Source: Sordariomycetes sp. S80-01Y (lineage: Eukaryota > Ascomycota > Sordariomycetes). Taken from it: a DNA stretch of 64,000 nucleotides. Shown piece by piece: positions 31,747 through 43,631 of this stretch (position 1 is its first letter; each line of letters opens with the position of its first letter). The stretch is from NCBI GenBank assembly GCA_037042185.1, contig JAXQJY010000027.1, positions 620,001 through 684,000 of the forward strand, given 5' to 3'. The position numbers and the translations under genes were made by a program. The notes beneath the pieces are model-generated. The model saw nothing but the letters and a program-made list of their open reading frames with translations, searched no databases and was not told the origin of the DNA.

Positions 31747-34158
31747 ATGACGCAGTGTGATCAATGTCGTCTACGCAAAGTGAGTATGGCGCGCTCAAAT
31801 GTTACCAATGATCGTTGCTGAGACGTGGGTCAGATCAGGTGCGACAAAGACTGGCCTTGCTCGAACTGCAGAACGGCAAAGCGGTCGTGCACATCTACTG
31901 GCGCCGGACAACGCCCCAAGGAGGCGAGGCAGAGAGTCCTCATCTCGTCGCAGTAGTACGTCTCTCAAATCCCTCATGTAGCGGCCTTGGCTGCTGAACG
32001 ACTGCAACTGCAAGGCCACCGACGCTGACTTTTGGGACAGTGAGAGAAAGATTGACCAGATTGAGTCGAGGTTGGGGAACATTGAGCATCTGCTGAAGAA
32101 TCTCTCTTCCAATAACACCAGTCCTAACCCTCAGGCCACCACCCTCGCCTTCACACCAGGGACAGGGAGCAGCGTCGCGCCAACGGCGGCTTCAGTCAAC
32201 GACTTCGACTCAAGCGACGAAGACTCGGCCTTTGGCGGCGATGCCGGCTTCACATCCCAGTCAGCCCTTGCTAGCGAGTTCCTCGAGAACGCCGTTCAAC
32301 GAACGTCACTACGGGAGGTCAACCCTGGTATCGAAGCCGCCCTTTCAAATCTTCGGTCCCTAGTTGAAGTCCAAAAACAGAGATCGATCAGCCATGGACC
32401 AAGGTTTCCTCTACAGAAACCGCTGCCTGCTGGTGGACTGGCAAAGATGCCAATGCCGCCAATGGAAGCTGTCGTGCCAATACTCAAGGCTAACAAAAGT
32501 ATTACATCCCCCGTGCTGATCTGTTGACGACCATGACGCTAATCACCAAAGCCGGATCACCTACCCTCTTCACCTTCTCCTGCTCACTAGTGGGCATAAG
32601 TGACTTCGCATCCCTCTGCCGAAACGTCTACTTCCCCACCGAGGATTTCTCACAGGCGACCTTCGCCATCGTCAACTCAGGGCTGTACAATCTGTTCATG
32701 GAAGAGTACTCCCTAACCGAGGACTCCGCCAAGAGAGCCGAGTACCAAAGCTATGCCCTGATGGCGCAGACCAACCTCGAGACCTACCTCGCCAACTTGC
32801 CCCTCTTCCTCTCCGCCAAGGTCGAGAACGTCCAAGCACTCCTCCTCGGCGTAGGTCGCTCCTCCTTCTCTTGAACCATACAAGCTGACAGCCCAGGCCC
32901 AATATGCAATCGACTGCTCTCGCCCTTCCGTAGCCTGGCACCTGAACTCCACCGCGGCCCAGCTTTGCCAAACAGGAGGCTTCCATCGGAAGGAATGCGC
33001 AGACGCAGACCCTCCCCGTCTAGCTCAAATCAAGGCGATTCTCTTCTGGCAGGTCTACACCTGGGACAAGGGGTTGAGTTTGAGGTTGGGCCGCTCGAGC
33101 GTGATCCAAGACTGCGACATCAGCATCCGGCGAGAGTTTGACTTTTCCGGGTTCTTGCATCTGGAGGAGAGCGCAGTGCCGAAGTTGTGGCTCAAGACGG
33201 CGATGTTGCAGGGCAAGATATATCAGGAGCTGTGAGTGGCGAGCGGTGGGCGATTCTACATGCGAACGGACGCTAACCTGGATAGATACTCGCCTGCTGC
33301 GCTCAGCGTGCAGACGCAGGAGATCTACCGTCGGGCAGAGGCTCTCGCTGTCGAGTGTCGAGCCCTCGAGGCCGAGGTCAACGCCACGCGCAGTGAGACG
33401 GTCGCCTATCTCAAGGCCATTAACTCCAGCAGCCTGGTCGATATCTTTATCCAAGGTGATGTGGTACAATTTCTCGCCACGTTAACACTAGTTTACCGCG
33501 CCATGCCCCCTTCAGAAGGCTCAGCTAGTCGCTTCAGTAATGAGTGTCTCACCACCGCGCGGCAGGCGATCCAGGAGCACCAGGAGTGCATCAGCTCCTT
33601 GTGCTATGGGACTTACATGAAGTCAATCTATGTCCATTGGTAGGTCATCCATTGCTGTCTACGTGAGCAGGAATTGACATTTACAGGAACCTCATGCTCG
33701 CCCCCTTCGCCCCCTATTTCGTCCTCTTCTGCCACGTCATCGAGACCCTCTCCCCATCCGATCTCAAGATCCTCCAGGACTTCGTGCACTCAATTGAGAT
33801 GCTCCGCGACGCCTCGGAGACCGTCGACAAGCTCTGCCGCGTGTTCCAAGTCTACCGCGACGTGGCAATGGTGTACGTGGAAGCCAAATCGCAGCAGCAG
33901 GAAGACCAGACCATGATTCCCATCGGCGACGAATTCGACATGTACCTCAGCCAGCTAGGCTTCATGCCTGGTGTCGAGGACACGAGCGGGTCTGGCATGC
34001 AACCGCCGGCACAGGAGGCCGGGCCTGTGCCGATGGGGGTCGGCGGTGGGCAGGCGGCGCAGATGGCGGATTGGTTCAGTGGAAGCAGGAATATGTTTGG
34101 GTTGATTGAGGAGGACCTGAGTCAGATCGACCCGAGGTGGCAGCCTCCCCCAATGTGA
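31747..34158 (+). CDS. Zn2Cys6 transcription factor, 690 aa, seven exons
   Basis: Exons are 31747-31779, 31834-31955, 32041-32498, 32552-32850, 32897-33231, 33286-33639 and 33687-34158. The binuclear cluster is rebuilt by splicing exon 1 to exon 2: cysteines at 4, 7, 14, 20, 23 and 30 (CDQCRLRKIRCD...CSNCRTAKRSC). A short linker then a dimerisation coiled coil follows (YERKIDQIESRLGNIEHLLKNL). A Ser/Asp-rich segment leads to the fungal_trans middle homology domain with DFASLCRNVYFPTEDFS, YAIDCSRPSVAWHL and ILFWQVYTWDKGLSLRLGRSS. The C-terminal part is Gly/Pro-rich. This is a nuclear regulator of unknown target. It is about 1.1 kb from the SDR gene, and its 3' end faces the C2H2 gene 56 bp away. 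Confidence 0.88.
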
Positions 34159-34214
34159 AGATGCGCCACCAGGTAGCAAGTTTTGAGAAAAGAGCAACTC
34201 TCCTCTCACATCGT

Positions 34215-34726
34215 TCAGTCAGTCGGGAAACGTGGGTCGTAGACTTCGTAGCCCTCGTCCTCGGTGTCGCTCTCCACCAAACTCGAGTCCGCTCCCAGCA
34301 ACCTCGGCTTCGGCACATTGTCGCCCTTTGTCGGCTCGTCCTTTGGCGCACCAAACGCGCTCTTGAAGCCGCTCTTCTTGAAACCGCCCTTCTTGAAGCC
34401 CCCACCCCCCATTGGCTTCTCCGTGTCCATCTTGATGCTCACCAAGCCGGTGGCCTTGGCCTCCTCCTTCCGAGCTCGTTCAACGGCAGCAGGATCGCGC
34501 ACCATCTGCTTCATGTCGCGCATGCGCTGCTTGTGCGAGTGGTCGTAGGACGAGAGGTGGGCTTCGTAGTCGTTCATGCGCGTGTAGCCCTTGTTGCAGA
34601 GGTCGCAGTGGAATGCGCGCTGGGCTTCGCGCGCCGCGGCGGTCTGCGCCTGGGGGAGCGTTTGGTGCCGCTAATTTCTGTTAGTGTTGAAGTTAACATG
34701 ACTTCGAGAGTGCTTACTGGAGGCAT
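34215..34726 (-). CDS. U1-like C2H2 zinc finger protein, 154 aa
   Basis: Exons are 34726-34718 (only three codons, MPP) and 34670-34215. The finger is CDLCNKGYTRMNDYEAHLSSYDH..H, with C-x2-C-x12-H-x5-H spacing, close to that of the GPATCH8/ZNF804 type of RNA-associated C2H2 proteins. It is followed by a basic KQRMRDMKQM helix and a Lys/Gly-rich stretch of GFKKGG repeats. The acidic C-terminus ends DPRFPTD. Nuclear, probably RNA-processing related by family. The tiny first exon is chosen because ATG 34726 is followed directly by a GTAAGC donor and the frame resumes at AATTAG. Confidence 0.78.
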
Positions 34727-34946
34727 GATGGCGGTTGACAATGGGTGTCGGTGATGCTGTAATGGGAGAGATGTGGTTGGAGGATTGAGTCGAGTTCAAG
34801 GTCTGTGGGGCTGATGTCGGCACGCGTCAACGTCACCGTCCCGATTCAGTTCCCACCGGCACCAGCAGCACTTCCATGTCGGCTGTCATCCTCCCCAACG
34901 CGCCCCCCAATTAATATTTCGGACAACGTCGGGCCCATCAGTCATC

Positions 34947-36001
34947 ATGGCCGATGCAGCAGATCCGCCGCCGCCTCAACGGCATGATTCGCAAGCCACC
35001 AACATCTCCCTCCTCCATCTCGACCCGGAGCCCATCGACTCGCCCGAGGTTGAGAAGACCCAACCTCTGGCAGATGCTCTAGGCGACGATGATCTCGAGA
35101 GCAGTGCGAGCACCATACGGCCTGGTTCGACCACAGGGCCAGGGCTGAGCGGTTCTGGAAGTGCAATCTACTACCGTACGACTCCAACCTCTGGGCGAAG
35201 GAGCGTGGCTAACATCGGACAGTAACACGGGTGCAGAAGTACTCGAGCTACGCCATGAACATCTTCACAACTCTCCACCTCACCAACGTATCCCTCATTC
35301 CACTCTCGACCGGATCTGTCGACGCCTCAGAGACCTATCTTCTAATGACCCGCGAACTCTACCAAACTACGCTCGCCGAGCCGCTCCTACTCGGCCTCCC
35401 ATTCGTGGCGCACGTCGGCTCAGGGATAGCACTACGATTCATAAGATGGCGCCGGAACCTAAAGCGATACGGTGGCACCACTCCTTGGCTGTACCCCAGT
35501 GACCGGAAGGACCGCCAGGTACCCTCTGCTCTACCGCCTCTGAGCTGGATATCAGTCTCGGGCTACGCCTTCACCCTCTTCTACTCGGCGCACGTCTTCA
35601 CAAACCGAGTACTACCCCTGCTGGTCGAAGGTGACAGCTCGAATATTGGTCTTGCCTACGTAGCGCACGGCTTCGCGCGCCATCCATGGGTTTCGCACCT
35701 CGCCTACCTCGGGCTCATCTTCGTGGGCGCAGGACACATGGTCTGGGGCAGCGCAAAGTGGCTCGGCCTGGCGCCGAGCACGAGAGGGTGGTTGCAGCCG
35801 CGAAAAGGTGAGCCGAGTGCCTGGACAGATAAAAATACCAGGCGCCAAAGAAGGAGGAAGTGGTTGGGCGTTCAGGGAGCGGCGCTGGGTGTCGCGGCAC
35901 TGTGGGCGGCCGGGGGATTGGGTGTCGTGAGCAGGGCGGGAGCGAGTGACGGGTGGGTGGGCAAGCTGTACGATGATTTGTTCAGCAGGATTGGTCTATA
36001 G
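34947..36001 (+). CDS. Mcp1-like mitochondrial outer-membrane protein (DUF1691), 335 aa
   Basis: Exons are 34947-35175 and 35223-36001, joined as SAIYYLTRVQKYSSYAM. A disordered acidic N-terminus of about 80 residues is followed by a helical membrane domain in two halves: TTLHLTNVSLIPL ... GLPFVAHVGSGIALR, and ISVSGYAFTLFYSAHVFTNR ... ARHPWVSHLAYLGLIFVGAGHMVWG, then a last hydrophobic segment GAALGVAALWAAGGLG. The paired histidines in hydrophobic helices are characteristic of the Mcp1/DUF1691 family; yeast Mcp1 works with Vps13 in lipid supply to mitochondria. It is divergent from the C2H2 gene with a 220-bp shared promoter. Confidence 0.8.
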
Positions 36002-37100
36002 ACTGATAGCACTTATGAGATAAGGAGCCGTTCGTTAAGATGGCCTGAGCGCTGTAAGTGACGTCTGCGGATAGACGCGGGGACGGTGAAGCGTTCCTTT
36101 TGCGAGGGCGTCATTGGTGGGGAGCGGACGGGATGTGCCTGATGATCGAAGCAAGGGATGCGAGTCCAGAGCGCTAGTACCTTGGGCATGTCTCAGTTCA
36201 GGCGAAGGACTCGTCTGGTCTGGTCTGGGGGAGTCGTACATGTGTATCATGATGGCTCACGCACGGACAGAGATTGCTGTGCAGGAGGCGGAAAGGAGGA
36301 ATTGGGGGATTTGGTCTACCTTGGCTAGGATGCACCACCTTACCTCGGTCGGCTTCTCTTTGCGGAATGGGCGAGCTGCAAGAGGACCGGTCCAAGGGAA
36401 GATCTTGCGGCTTTCAGACTAGCAGTCCCGTGCAAGGCCATGCAATCAGGCCAGTGTGGCTAAAAGCTGCAGCGCAAAAGCAATACATAGTTCCCGGCAC
36501 CGGTGGAGAGGCCGAAACAATCGAAATGATTTCTACTATAGGCAGCCGGGGAGCAAGGATTAAATCGAAACTTGTGTCTTCGGTGTGTGGAGGAGTCCAG
36601 ATTGGGAGAGCTGCGAGCTGCACTGGGCTGGTCATGAAGATGCCTGCCAGTGGGACTAAAGCAGTACTAAAGCTGTGCCGGTACCTGACTGACTCCCTCA
36701 GGTAAGTTAGTAGGCATAAGGCACGGCAAGGTACGACTCAGTAATCACTGCCAGTGCCAGTGGCGGCTCGGCGAGCGGCTCGAACCCACCACCACAAGGT
36801 AGCCGACACTAAAGCACTCCGTACCTTACATACTCTTGAAGCTCCCGCCACCTCTTCCTTTCTCTTCTCCCATTATTGTAGCCGTTGTTAGGCGTTGGCT
36901 GTCATTCGCGGCTGTTGGTTCCCTTCTCATCCTCTTTCGCGCACCCTCAGCCGTCACCGTCTGTGCGCATCATCGTCATTGTTCGCCACCAGGACCGGCC
37001 TCGTTGAGACCCAACCAACCCCTGCCACGGCGGTCCCTCCCCCAGATTCCACGACGCCGCGAACGCATCCCCTCTCCCCCCGAATTGCCACAGGCAAACG
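36002..37100. other. Intergenic region before F-box gene
   Basis: This 1.1-kb stretch has plus-strand frames (36114-36422, 36274-36705) lacking any domain. The last 250 bp are C/T-rich, typical of a fungal 5' UTR and promoter. No tRNA could be folded in the GGCTCGAACCC-containing part near 36780. Confidence 0.45.
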
Positions 37101-38678
37101 ATGCATCGTAAGCGACGCTTGTCGCTCGAACAAGACGATGACAACCTCGACGCCCAAGCTCCCAAGCGCGCGCGCCAGCCTCCAGCCCAGACCGCGACGA
37201 CGCCACCCTCCCGCGATCTCATCTCCTCCCTACCCGCCGAGCTCCTAGTACGCATATTCAGTTACTTCTCCGAGACGGACCTCCTCGCCATAGCGCCCGT
37301 CTCGCGTCTCTTCCACCATGTCACCTCTGACCGTCAGCTGTGGCGGCTGCACTACCTTCGACGGTTCATCCTGCCGCGCGCGCATCAGATACCCGGCTTT
37401 AAGAAGGATAAGGCGCGCAGGTCCTTGGCGATACGAGATGGCCTGAGGGACGGTCTGGCACAGCAGGAGGGCGTGGTCTCCGGTGATCGCGTGGACTGGA
37501 TGAAGAATTACAAGCTGCTGCACAACTGGGCCAGGGGGCGGTGCGGCGTCGAGGAGGTCAAGCTGCACAGGAAGGAGAGGCTGGAGAGGAAGAACAGGAC
37601 CCTGGTTAAGATCATTGAAGGCCTTGCGATAACCGCGGATGCCGACGCGGGACTGATGGTCTGGGATCTCAGGACGCGCCTGCCAGTCGCTCAGACGAAC
37701 CTGGAATTGCGTGAGCCTGAAAAGGACCGGCGGCCGAGCTGTCTGGCAGTGGACGATGACCGACTTGTGCAAGGGGAATTAGGGATAGCAGTCGGCTTTG
37801 ATGACGGGTCATACGGCCTCTGGCGTGCTAATCCCTCCAAAGAGTCCTTCACACAAATAGCTTGCCACGTCCGCAACCGCAACAGCTTGGACATGGAGGC
37901 CATCGCCTACTGCCACCCCTATGTCGTCACCGCCTTCACTGATGGCTCAGTTTCGATATGGACACTCGAAGGTCCACGGCAGTCAAACGCGGAGCATACA
38001 CCCTACTTATTACGAAGCTTACGGTCATACACGACACGTGCACCCCTTACGCTATCTACCAGACGCGTCGGGACCGGGTTCGTTGCGAGCATAGCCTACA
38101 CCGTCGACGCTGTTGGTGGCTGGTGCATCGGGATCCAGGATTTCGACATCAGGCCTAGCTTGGATTCGTCGCATCCCGAGATTATCGATTCGAGGCTGAG
38201 CCACACTATTCCAGTCGACGTGGCGGGCTCGCCGTCATCTTCACCGCGCCAGGGTAGCGCCTCGAGCTCATCTGGCGGTCCCGTTCGGCTCTGCTACAGC
38301 CATCCGTACCTCCTGGCCACCCTGCCCGACAACACCCTTTTGCTCCATCTCGTCACCACAACGCTGACGTCTCTATCCATCAGCAAAGGGATCCGTCTCT
38401 GGGGTCACACCAGCGGAATATCAGACGCCGAGATCACAGCAAGGGGCAAGGCTGTTAGCGTCAGCGCACGAGGCGATGAGATACGTGTCTGGGAGCTCGA
38501 GGGCAGAGTCGGCGGGCAGAGCGTGGAAATCAGGCCAAGAGAGACCGGCGAGGTCGACGAGTGGAGGGGTCTGGGGGAGTGGTGGAAACGAAAGGTGGGA
38601 TTTGATGAGGAGATGGTCATTGTTCTGAAGGAGGCGGGAGATGGGAGAGAGAGCCTGATGGTTTATGACTTTACGTGA
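37101..38678 (+). CDS. F-box protein with WD40-like C-terminal region, 525 aa
   Basis: An intronless frame. A basic N-terminus (MHRKRRLSLEQ) is followed by a clear F-box at about residues 40-85 (SSLPAELLVRIFSYFSETDLLAIAPVSRLFHHVTSDRQLWR). The rest shows degenerate WD-like repeats: GLMVWDLRTR, GSYGLWRANPS, GSVSIWTLEG, and GDEIRVWELEG near the C-terminus. It should serve as a substrate adaptor of an SCF ubiquitin ligase. Targets are unknown. The start at 37101 is supported by lack of earlier in-frame ATGs and a C/T-rich leader. Confidence 0.85.
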   Translation: MHRKRRLSLEQDDDNLDAQAPKRARQPPAQTATTPPSRDLISSLPAELLVRIFSYFSETDLLAIAPVSRLFHHVTSDRQLWRLHYLRRFILPRAHQIPGFKKDKARRSLAIRDGLRDGLAQQEGVVSGDRVDWMKNYKLLHNWARGRCGVEEVKLHRKERLERKNRTLVKIIEGLAITADADAGLMVWDLRTRLPVAQTNLELREPEKDRRPSCLAVDDDRLVQGELGIAVGFDDGSYGLWRANPSKESFTQIACHVRNRNSLDMEAIAYCHPYVVTAFTDGSVSIWTLEGPRQSNAEHTPYLLRSLRSYTTRAPLTLSTRRVGTGFVASIAYTVDAVGGWCIGIQDFDIRPSLDSSHPEIIDSRLSHTIPVDVAGSPSSSPRQGSASSSSGGPVRLCYSHPYLLATLPDNTLLLHLVTTTLTSLSISKGIRLWGHTSGISDAEITARGKAVSVSARGDEIRVWELEGRVGGQSVEIRPRETGEVDEWRGLGEWWKRKVGFDEEMVIVLKEAGDGRESLMVYDFT

Positions 38679-39545
38679 TGCATGCACGCTTCGGACCTTG
38701 ACCTTAGTTCCGCCTTTGCGTGGACAAGTCCATCTACTGTTCCAGGCTCAAACTAATATACATGAGCCCCTTCATACACGAGCCCCCTTTCAAGGAGCTT
38801 TTTTACTCGAACCGCGAGTCCTGGCCGAAATCCCACAAACCTAAAATGAATATAGACTATCGAAGCAACTGCCCTACATTGCTCGTGATTATACAGATGG
38901 GCTTGGGCCCTCTCTTGGTGATGTTTGAAAAATTACGGCACGGTTGCGAAGTTCCTCAATGACGATTGAGAGTCCGCTGCTCGGGTCCGACCGACGCCCG
39001 ATGTAGTGAAACCACGATTTTGACAGCGCCGCCACAGCACCTAGATCGAGGTCCAGAATACGGCCAAGGCGGCCAATAAATTGCCTATGTGGAGAAGGCT
39101 GAGACGCCTCAATCTGTGGCTAAGCTCCCACTAGCGACTTTTGGTTGGTGGAACAGCATTCCGGACTATCCGAACACGGTTGGTACGGTATGTAGCCCCA
39201 TGCAGGAAACCCTGAAAATACCCTGAAGCCGACGAGGGGCCGTTGTGCGAGTTCGTCGTAAATGGCTTCGCTCCCCACCAGCGGGATGGCGGTTCCCTTA
39301 ATCGAGGTTTGCCACTCAGAATTCGATCGCCGATCTGTCGCGAAATCGATATTCATGGAATGCCTTTCACTATGCTACTAGTAGCAGTAGCAGTAGGCCC
39401 AGTACCAATTCCGGCCAGCTCTTCCAGCCGCATGAACTTGGCTGTCGGCCTTTGATCGCATGAAGAGCGTCCTGCACTCCGCATCACCACCGACAGGACC
39501 CGGGACCACCTCCAGCTCCTATGCCTCGACAGCACGCTCTTCATC
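38679..39545. other. Intergenic region before histidine kinase
   Basis: This 867-bp stretch has a minus-strand frame at 39120-39356 with no domain. The frame read by the kinase's first exon stays open upstream to about 39456 without an ATG, so a longer kinase N-terminus through another intron is possible. Confidence 0.4.
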
Positions 39546-42500
39546 ATGTGCGACGACTTGAAGAGGAGACATGCTAAGGCTGTGAGTGAGTCGTCTCGTG
39601 AGCGGGAGACGGTTGCGTACGTCCATTTACTCCTTCTACCAACTCCTATCGAGCAGTGCCTTGGCTTTGCCAGGACTTGGGCCGCAGACGTTGGCTGACA
39701 AACTTGCGCCAGCTATGTCGAATCAATCCTCCACGCCTTTGAACGAAACGACGAGGGCAAGCCGTTGCCGTCAAACCAACTGCGGACCTCGCCAGATCCT
39801 CTGCTCACGTCCCTCGCCCAACTCGCAACTCACCGGACAGGGACCGCTCGGTCCATGATATCGATATTCGACAAGGAGCATCAATACATTGTCGCGGAGT
39901 CCACGGCCACCACGACTTTGGCCCCAGGCTTGCCGGCCAAGGATACAGGAGCTGATCTTTGGCTTTGCGGCACGGCTATCCCTCGAAACCAGGGCGTTTG
40001 CGACTTCACCGTTCGAGAAGCCGAGCAGGGAGGGAACATCCGGTTCTATCCAGAAGGCAACGGCCGCGGCGCGTTCCTGCCCCTCACCAAAGTTGAAGAT
40101 CTCAGTCTCGATTCCAACTTTTGCATGAAGCCCTACTGCCAGCCTGGCAGCCCCGCCAAGTTCTACGCTGCGGTGCCGATCCGGACGGCGAAGCGTATTA
40201 ACATCGGTGTCATCTGCGTCATTCACGATGAACCCGTCACTTGGTGGAACGACGACCATGCCCAGGTCTTGCGGGACCTCTCGCGGATCATCATGGACCA
40301 CTGGGATGCGACAAGTAGCAGGATGGCGCACCGACGAGCCGAGCGGATGAATAGGGGCATGGGCTCTTTCTTGGAAGATAAGTCCACCTTATCGGGGTGG
40401 AGGGACGGACCCTTTTCTGAGGCCTACTACGAACGGAAAGGGTCTGAAGGGAATCTCAACAGGGAGCAGCAGGCCTCGGAGATGAAGGCAGACACCGCCC
40501 TCCAGCATCGGTCCGGGATGCGGTCCATCCTCGATACCGAACCACTGCTGCCATCCACCCCGCAGGGCCAAGAAGCCCAAGACGAGGACCGTTGGAGCAG
40601 CTCACATCTTGTACAGAGTCACTCGTCCGATCTCGAAGGGTCGGCTTCTGCACCCGCGAAGCATCGCATCCAGGCCCCTACCGACCCGGCAGATCAATCA
40701 CAGAAGCGTCAAGATGACATCGACCGGGTCTTCGACAAGGCTGCCAACTTGGTTCGCGAATCGCTAGAAGTCGAGGGATGTTTGTTTCTCGATCCAACGC
40801 TCACCACCTTTGGGTCGCTCGTCGGTTCAGCAGGTCAGAATCTGTCGCCCATGACAACCGTCTCGGAACAAAGCAGCGGAGAGTGCGATGACAAGGGGGC
40901 GTCGGATGGAGAAGCACCGCTGCAGTATTGTCGCATACTGGGCTTCTCTACCTCGACATCTCACAGCGTTAACGGAGACACCCCCTTTGAATTCGAGGGC
41001 ACCATTGCGCAGAAGCTCACGGCTGTGTTGCTGCAACGGTATCCGCAGGGCAAGATTTTTAACTTCGATTCCAACGGCGATCTCATGACGAGCGATTCCT
41101 CGGATGACTCGACGCCGACAAACCCCAGGACGCCTGACACGGCAATTTCAGAGACCGCCCTGAGCAGTCTGGCCCCGACCGCAACATCTGCAGGTCGTAG
41201 ACGGAAACGATGGTCACGGGAACAGGAAGGCAAGAATATCTCCGACATCTTCCCCGGTGCTCGGAGCGTGGCCTTCATGCCGATATGGGATTCCAGAAAG
41301 GAGACCTGGTTCGCCGCGTCCTTCACCTACACCAACTCGCCGGCTAGAGCGTTTACGGTGCAAGGCGAGCTCACGTACCTCAAAGCGTTCGGGATGTTGT
41401 CAATGGAGAACATACTACGCCTCGAAACCATGCACGCAGACAAGGCGAAGTCAGACGCTTTGAGCTGTATATCGCATGAGCTGCGCTCACCGTTACATGG
41501 CATTCTCCTCGGAGTGGAGCTGCTGAACGACACGGATTTGAATGTTGTGCAGGGCAATATGGTACACAGCTTGGAAACTTGCTGCCGCACCATGCTCGAC
41601 ACTGTGGACCATCTGCTGGACTTTTCCAACATCAACAACATTGCTCGACAAAACAGGTGGCTCTCGCCAGGTCAAGGAGTTCAGTCTACCAGGACGAAGC
41701 AACCGGGCCTGATGGATACCAACTCAATAGTCACACTACCCAAACTGGCAGAGGAAGTCATCGACAGCGTCTTTGCAGGCTTCCAGTTCCAGGAAATGTC
41801 CATCAAACAATTCGCGCGAAGGCAGAAGGAAAGCCATAGCGATGTCGCTGCGCATGCTTACATGGATGGCATGCACGCTCACGATGAATTCGGCGGACCA
41901 TTCTCTGCCGAGCCCGAGAGCTTTGAATCTGCTGAGCCTTCTGGAACCACGGTCTGCAACGGCGTCCAGGTCTTCCTTGCGGTCGATCCCGGTTGTGAGT
42001 GGTCATTTTACGCCAACAGCGGCGCGCTGCGACGCATCATCATGAACCTATTTGGCAATTCCTTGAAGTACACTGAGAAAGGCACGATTAAGGTGTTGCT
42101 GTCGCAAAAGACACCCAGGGCCGCGTCGCGGAGGAACACGCGCCAAGTCCTGCTTACCGTTGCAGACACGGGGATCGGCATGAGCCAGGACTATCTGCAG
42201 AATCACCTATTTCGACCTTTTTCCCAGGAGAACAGCCTCTCGCCCGGCACCGGCCTTGGTCTGAGTCTTGTGCGCCAGCTCGTATCGCAGATGAGGGGGA
42301 AAATATCCGTCGACAGCCGCGTCGGCGTAGGCACCACCATCAGCGTTTCCTTGCCGTTGAAGATGAGCGCAGGCAGCGCCGCCAGCCCCGACAATGCTTT
42401 GACGGACAAGTTCCCCCAGAAGGCAAAGTCCCTGCGCGGCTTACGCATTCGCCTACTAGGTTTCTCGGGAGATGGAGCTGCGGGAGATAATCGAGGACCA

Positions 42501-43631
42501 ACTGGTGACTTAAGCGATGCTATGTCGACCATGTGCAGGATCTGCACAGAGTGGCTGGGGCTGGACGTCATCTCTGAGGCCGACGCAGGCAATCTACTGC
42601 CAGACCTGATCTTGACGTCGGCAGACGCCTACTCGACCTCCGTAAGGGATTCAGATTTGGCAAAGGCCCCCACACTAGTGATCTGCCATAATGCTCTGGC
42701 AGCCTACCAACAGTTCCAAGCGCAGACGGCAGTTCTTGACAAGAGCCGTCTCGTAGAGTTTGTTTCACAGCCGTAAGTGTCTCTTCCATTATCAACGTCG
42801 TTGCAAACATGCTGACTCTTTCATAGCATCGGCCCTCACAAATTGACCAGAGCACTGAGTTTGCTGGTTGACCGATGGCGCCACTTCCAAGACTGCCGCG
42901 CTGCGGACAGGCCAGCCTTATCAAGGTCTTTTTCTTTGGCGGCCGAGTCCCCTGTGGCAGAGTACGACGCCTATGTTGCGGAATCCGAGGCGAAACGTCC
43001 GCTGGCGAAGAGCATCAGCCCAGCATCCGCTCGGAGCCACACGCCTCCGCCAACACCCTCGAAAACCGATCTTTCAGATCACTTGGAGGCTAAAAGTGGT
43101 AACTCGACGGAGACCGTCCCGTCACCGGAGCCCCAAAAGCAAGTCGAGCTGGCAGCAGGCGGAGCGACAGAATCGAGCCTGCCATTGAGACCTGCCGCCT
43201 CCAGCACTACCTCGCCAACAGTCTCGCACGAAACGAGCTTCCTACTAGTCGACGATAACGCCATAAACCTCAAAATCTTGAAGACGTACATGACGAAGCT
43301 CAAGTGCAGCTTTGAGGGCGCCATGAACGGACAGGAAGCGCTCGACGTCTTCAAGACAATGTCCGGAAGCAGGAAGTGCGTCCTAATGGACATATCTATG
43401 CCAGTAATGGACGGCCTCGAGGCTACAAGGCGGATCAGGTTATTCGAATCGAGCAAAAAGCTCGAGCCTGCCGTCATCATTGCCCTGACGGGGCTGGGCT
43501 CCCAGGAGACGCAGCAAGCCGCCTTCAGCAGCGGCGTGGACTTGTTCCTGACGAAACCTGTGCAACTGAAGGAGCTGGGAAACATCTTGATCTTGAAGGG
43601 GCTCATGCCCTCCCAAAAAGTACATGCTTAG
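39546..43631 (+). CDS. Hybrid sensor histidine kinase with GAF-like N-terminus and receiver domain, 1311 aa
   Basis: Exons are 39546-39616, 39713-42772 and 42827-43631. The GAF-like domain (about residues 60-190) contains SMISIFDKEHQYIVAEST and FYAAVPIRTAKRINIGVICV. The phosphoacceptor His612 is in SHELRSPLHG. The ATPase domain has N-box MNLFGNSLKYT, G1 VADTGIGMS, and G2 PGTGLGLSLV. The receiver has FLLVDDNAINLK, phosphoacceptor Asp1232 in LMDISMPVMDG, and LTKPV with the conserved Lys. All phosphorelay residues are intact, so it should phosphorylate itself and then a Ypd1-type shuttle. The start is uncertain: ATG 39546 (MCDDLKRRH) is the first Met in frame, but the N-terminus could be longer. 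Intron 1 (GTACGT...GCGCCAG) restores SRERETVAYVES. Confidence 0.88.

Noticed and set aside
36765-36795. GGCTCGAACCC string suggesting a minus-strand tRNA
   Set aside because: The flanking bases do not form a five-pair T stem and no other cloverleaf arms were found.
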